This document shows positions 13,499-15,415 of a DNA stretch of 15,415 bases, piece after piece; position 1 is the stretch's first letter, and every line of letters starts with the position of its first letter. The stretch comes from Oribacterium sp. (GTDB lineage: Bacteria > Bacillota_A > Clostridia > Lachnospirales > Lachnospiraceae): the NCBI GenBank assembly GCA_017940955.1, contig JAGAXP010000115.1, positions 1-15,415 on the forward strand, in the 5' to 3' direction. The translations under genes were made by a program, and so were the position numbers. The notes under the pieces are model-generated. The model did not search any database and was not told the origin of the DNA. It saw only the letters and a list, made by a program, of their open reading frames with translations.

Positions 13499-13655
13499 AG
13501 AATTCGGTGACTGGATGCGGCAAGGCTTGCTGTTTGAAAGAACATCGAAAAGAGAAATCCTTCCCGGACGAACACTTGTGTGTACGTCAGGGGAGGATTT
13601 CTTGTATGAGATGTACTTTCAACACAGTGGACCGTCGCATCGGGCACCGAATTCT
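13499..13655. repeat. 157-nt multi-step palindrome (large hairpin element)
   Basis: Seven arm pairs occur in strict nested order: AGAATTCGGTG/CACCGAATTCT (13499/13645), GATGCG/CGCATC (13514/13636), CTGTTTGAAAG/CTTTCAACACAG (13530/13616, one bulge), ACATC/GATGT (13542/13610), AGAAATCCTTCCC/GGGGAGGATTTCT (13553/13590, one wobble), GACG/CGTC (13567/13585), and ACAC/GTGT (13572/13580) around a TTGT loop. That is about 54 base pairs. It begins at the base after the Rpn remnant's stop codon. A mobile palindromic element or a structured RNA are both possible. Confidence 0.75.
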
Positions 13656-13718
13656 GACCGTAGTGATACCGTCCCCACCCCCCTTTTTACTTAAAAAGAA
13701 CAATAGTTCTTAATAATA

Positions 13719-13747
13719 TTGACAAGGCCTCGTGGCATATATATAAT
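13719..13747 (+). promoter_or_regulatory. Perfect consensus housekeeping promoter
   Basis: TTGACA (13719-13724), 17 nt, TATAAT (13742-13747). The start would be near 13754, about 190 nt before tnpB. Because the 30 nt up to TTGACA resemble 13318-13348, this may originally have been the promoter of a now-deleted Rpn-type gene. Confidence 0.7.
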
Positions 13748-13770
13748 CATATACAGAACGTATGTTTCTA

Positions 13771-13792
13771 TACAAATATTTAACTATTTGTA
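13771..13792. repeat. 8-bp perfect inverted repeat, possible left-end hairpin
   Basis: TACAAATA and TATTTGTA with a 6-nt loop (TTTAAC), just after the consensus promoter. Confidence 0.45.
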
Positions 13793-13832
13793 CTTTGTGT
13801 AGTTGGTATATAATTTAAGCGAGAGGTTCATG

Positions 13833-13854
13833 TCCTACTCACTGTTACGTAGGA
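13833..13854. repeat. Hairpin TCCTAC/GTAGGA in the tnpB leader
   Basis: A 6-bp stem with a 10-nt loop, followed by GCGGATATAGTCACTAATTA. It could be the subterminal left-end hairpin of the element, or a leader structure of the tnpB transcript. Confidence 0.45.
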
Positions 13855-13947
13855 GCGGATATAGTCACTAATTACAATAAAGAATGATTATAAATATATA
13901 AGATTTTTTATATTCAATGTTGTGGCTATTTGGGGGGTTAGAAGAAG

Positions 13948-15183
13948 ATGATAGCTCAGAGAGTAGAGAAACATCTGATAAAACATAATAGTCCGTTCTA
14001 CTCAATGTTCTGTGACTTTACCCATAAATCAAAGAATCTCTATAATCATGCAAACTATCTAGTCCGTAGCGAATTTGTCAAAAATGATAAATGGCTTCGG
14101 TACGGAGATATGGATAAGCTGTTAAAAGCAGATCTTGAATTTGATGATTACAAACAGATGCCTACCGCTCAGTCGGCTCAACAAATCCTTCGTTTATTGG
14201 AAAAGGACTGGAAGTCATTCTTTACGGCTATTAAAGACTGGTCTAAACATAAAGACAAGTATCTGGGAAGACCAAAACTCCCCAGTTATAAGCCAAAGGA
14301 TGGCAGGCATCTTCTGATACTCACAAATCAGAATGTAAAGCTGAAGGGTAATGTACTTTGTTTTCCAAAGGCATTTAATGGCTTTGCATTAAGACCAAGA
14401 TTTGTAGTATTAGAGAACTTTCAGTCGTTTCAACAGGCTAGGATCATCCCAGGCTACAGACATTTTGTTGTAGAGCTTGTCTACAACATCAATGTTCCTG
14501 ATACAGCGATGGATGATAATAGAAAATATCTCAGTATTGACATTGGCGTAGATAACTTAGCAACCATTACAAACAACATTGGTAAAACACCAGTTGTCAT
14601 CAATGGTAAAGGTCTTAAATCAATGAATCAGTACTATAACAAGATGATTTCACATTATCGTGAAGTTGCCAAAAAGATGAATGATTCTGATTTTACTAAC
14701 AGAATGGCTGCTCTAACGAGAAAACGTAATCACAAGATTGATGACTATATGCATAAAGCAAGCAGATATGTCATTGAGTATGCGGTTTCCATGGGGACAA
14801 ATACTATTGTGGTCGGCCATAATAAAGAGTGGAAACAGGATTCCAAACTCAGCAAGGACGTAAATCAGTCTTTTGTAGGGATACCTCAAAAGCGGTTTAT
14901 AGAGATGGTACAGTACAAAGCTCAGGACATAGGATTAAATGTAATCCTGCAGGAAGAGTCTTATACAAGCGGTACAAGCTTCCTGGATAAAGAAGAACCT
15001 GTAAAAGCTAATTACAATAAGTCAAGACGGGTCTCAAGAGGATTATTTGTAAGTAATAATGGTATTAAGATAAATGCCGATATAAACGGCTCGTATCAGA
15101 TACTAATGAAGGTATTCCCTAATGCGTTTGCAGAAGGGATAGAGGGTGTTGCGTTACACCCGGTTAGAGTAAACGTAGCGTAA
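13948..15183 (+). CDS. tnpB: TnpB, RNA-guided nuclease family protein of IS200/IS605 elements
   Basis: The 411-aa protein starts MIAQRVEKHLIKHNSPFYSM and has the TnpB layout: an N-terminal helical and wedge region (KSKNLYNHANYLVR, IKDW... LGRPKLPSYK) and a split RuvC nuclease. RuvC-I is LSIDIGVDNLATI with D198; RuvC-III is INADINGSYQI with D378. At the usual RuvC-II position, where a Glu follows the strand (IVVG), it reads HNKEWKQ; the conserved QEESYTSGTSFLD at 335-347 may supply the acid instead. The CxxC zinc ribbon of typical TnpB is missing, with only two Cys in the protein. TnpB proteins cut DNA guided by an omega RNA from the element's 3' end and help it persist. The frame is intact and full length, so it may be active. 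Confidence 0.92.
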   Translation: MIAQRVEKHLIKHNSPFYSMFCDFTHKSKNLYNHANYLVRSEFVKNDKWLRYGDMDKLLKADLEFDDYKQMPTAQSAQQILRLLEKDWKSFFTAIKDWSKHKDKYLGRPKLPSYKPKDGRHLLILTNQNVKLKGNVLCFPKAFNGFALRPRFVVLENFQSFQQARIIPGYRHFVVELVYNINVPDTAMDDNRKYLSIDIGVDNLATITNNIGKTPVVINGKGLKSMNQYYNKMISHYREVAKKMNDSDFTNRMAALTRKRNHKIDDYMHKASRYVIEYAVSMGTNTIVVGHNKEWKQDSKLSKDVNQSFVGIPQKRFIEMVQYKAQDIGLNVILQEESYTSGTSFLDKEEPVKANYNKSRRVSRGLFVSNNGIKINADINGSYQILMKVFPNAFAEGIEGVALHPVRVNVA

Positions 15184-15190
15184 GCTCGTT
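15144..15190 (+). ncRNA. Putative omega RNA scaffold hairpins overlapping the 3' end of tnpB
   Basis: GGGTGT/ACACCC (15144-15149/15156-15161) is a perfect stem with a 6-nt loop. Next, AACG-t-AGC (15172-15179) pairs with GCT-CGTT (15184-15190) around a GTAA tetraloop that contains the tnpB stop codon. Omega RNAs of TnpB span the gene's 3' end and element boundary, with the guide taken from flanking DNA. The guide boundary here cannot be fixed; it would lie shortly after 15190. Confidence 0.5.
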
Positions 15191-15269
15191 GACTAATAAA
15201 TATTTTATTTATCAAAGTTCTTTAATATTAATTAACATTGATGAATAAAACAATAACGTGTGTACGTAT

Positions 15270-15415
15270 GCAACAGCAATAGAGAACAGAGGCATAGAAA
15301 AAGGCGTAATAGAAGGGAAACGGAAAATGGTAGAAGATATGCTTCGTCTTGGAAGAGAGCCTCTTGCAATAGCTGATTTTTGCCATCTTCCAGTAGATTT
15401 TGTCCTGGGGATTCA
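15270..15415 (+). pseudogene. Rpn-family C-terminal fragment, copy 2, runs off the window
   Basis: The frame reads ATAIENRGIEKGVIEGKRKM, then VEDMLRLGREPLAIADFCHL and PVDFVLGI to the edge. The GIEKG repeat followed by a helix and 'LAIADF' is the usual tail of Rpn/PD-(D/E)XK putative transposases. No internal stop occurs in the visible part, but an in-frame TAA lies just upstream (15244-15246) and the nuclease domain is absent, so this is a 5'-deleted or interrupted gene. It is the better-preserved relative of 13364-13498. The TnpB element lies between the promoter-like sequence at 13719 and this fragment. Confidence 0.65.

Larger units (their letters stand above)
13771..15195 (+). mobile_element. 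IS200/IS605-type element with tnpB only (limits approximate)
   Basis: A single tnpB gene with no TnpA (Y1 transposase) is flanked by hairpins. On the left are TACAAATA/TATTTGTA (13771-13778/13785-13792) and TCCTAC/GTAGGA (13833-13838/13849-13854). On the right are hairpins at 15144-15161 and 15172-15190. Elements of this family end in subterminal hairpins, not inverted repeats, and make no target duplication, so exact ends cannot be read from one copy. Flanking Rpn fragments mark the host DNA. Confidence 0.5.

Noticed and set aside
13485..13713. Two short plus-strand open frames of 68-69 aa downstream of the Rpn remnant
   Set aside because: They are read through the two arms of the 157-nt palindrome, which explains the lack of stops; no ribosome site or recognisable sequence.

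Overview
The window looks like a chromosomal stretch from a low-to-moderate GC, Gram-positive anaerobe of the Clostridia, most likely a member of the Lachnospiraceae. This is an inference from several features together: a class B sortase, a small 2[4Fe-4S] ferredoxin, Firmicutes-style type IV pilus genes, purine-rich ribosome binding sites, and TnpB and Rpn-family relatives common in that family. No rRNA, tRNA or CRISPR array was seen.

Layout. 1-363: the 3' end of an unrecognised gene and its terminator. 364-790: AT-rich intergenic DNA with two inverted repeats. 791-2400 (minus strand): a compact, overlapping three-gene operon for an XRE repressor, an ImmA/IrrE-type metallopeptidase and a PIN-domain protein, with a palindromic operator region upstream. 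2498-2853: the eroded remains of a RelB/RelE-type toxin-antitoxin pair, running into a bidirectional terminator shared with a ferredoxin gene (2860-3033, minus). 3260-4069: class B sortase. 4324-5125: two small proteins sharing an unnamed SSWQG-containing domain.

5379-13220 is a type IV pilus locus: pilB (assembly ATPase), a TraX-family membrane protein, pilT (retraction ATPase), pilC (platform protein) and three prepilins of very different size (140, 198 and 336 aa). Together these are the motor, platform and fibre subunits. The prepilin peptidase and PilM/N/O are not in the window. The TraX gene inside the operon is the most interesting functional hint, because the founding TraX N-acetylates F pilin. 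Two pil leaders (before pilB and before the second pilin) each contain a promoter-like sequence followed by a terminator-like hairpin, which suggests control by premature termination.

13316-15415 is mobile-element debris. A broken C-terminal fragment of an Rpn-family (PD-(D/E)XK) gene at 13364-13498 is followed at once by a 157-nt multi-step palindrome (13499-13655). Next come a perfect consensus promoter, a lone TnpB gene (13948-15183) with subterminal hairpins that could be part of an omega RNA, and a second, more intact copy of the same Rpn C-terminus running off the right edge. The best candidates for something undescribed are the TraX-containing pilus operon, the large palindrome, the structured pilin leader, and the TnpB variant that has no zinc ribbon and no RuvC-II glutamate in the usual place.
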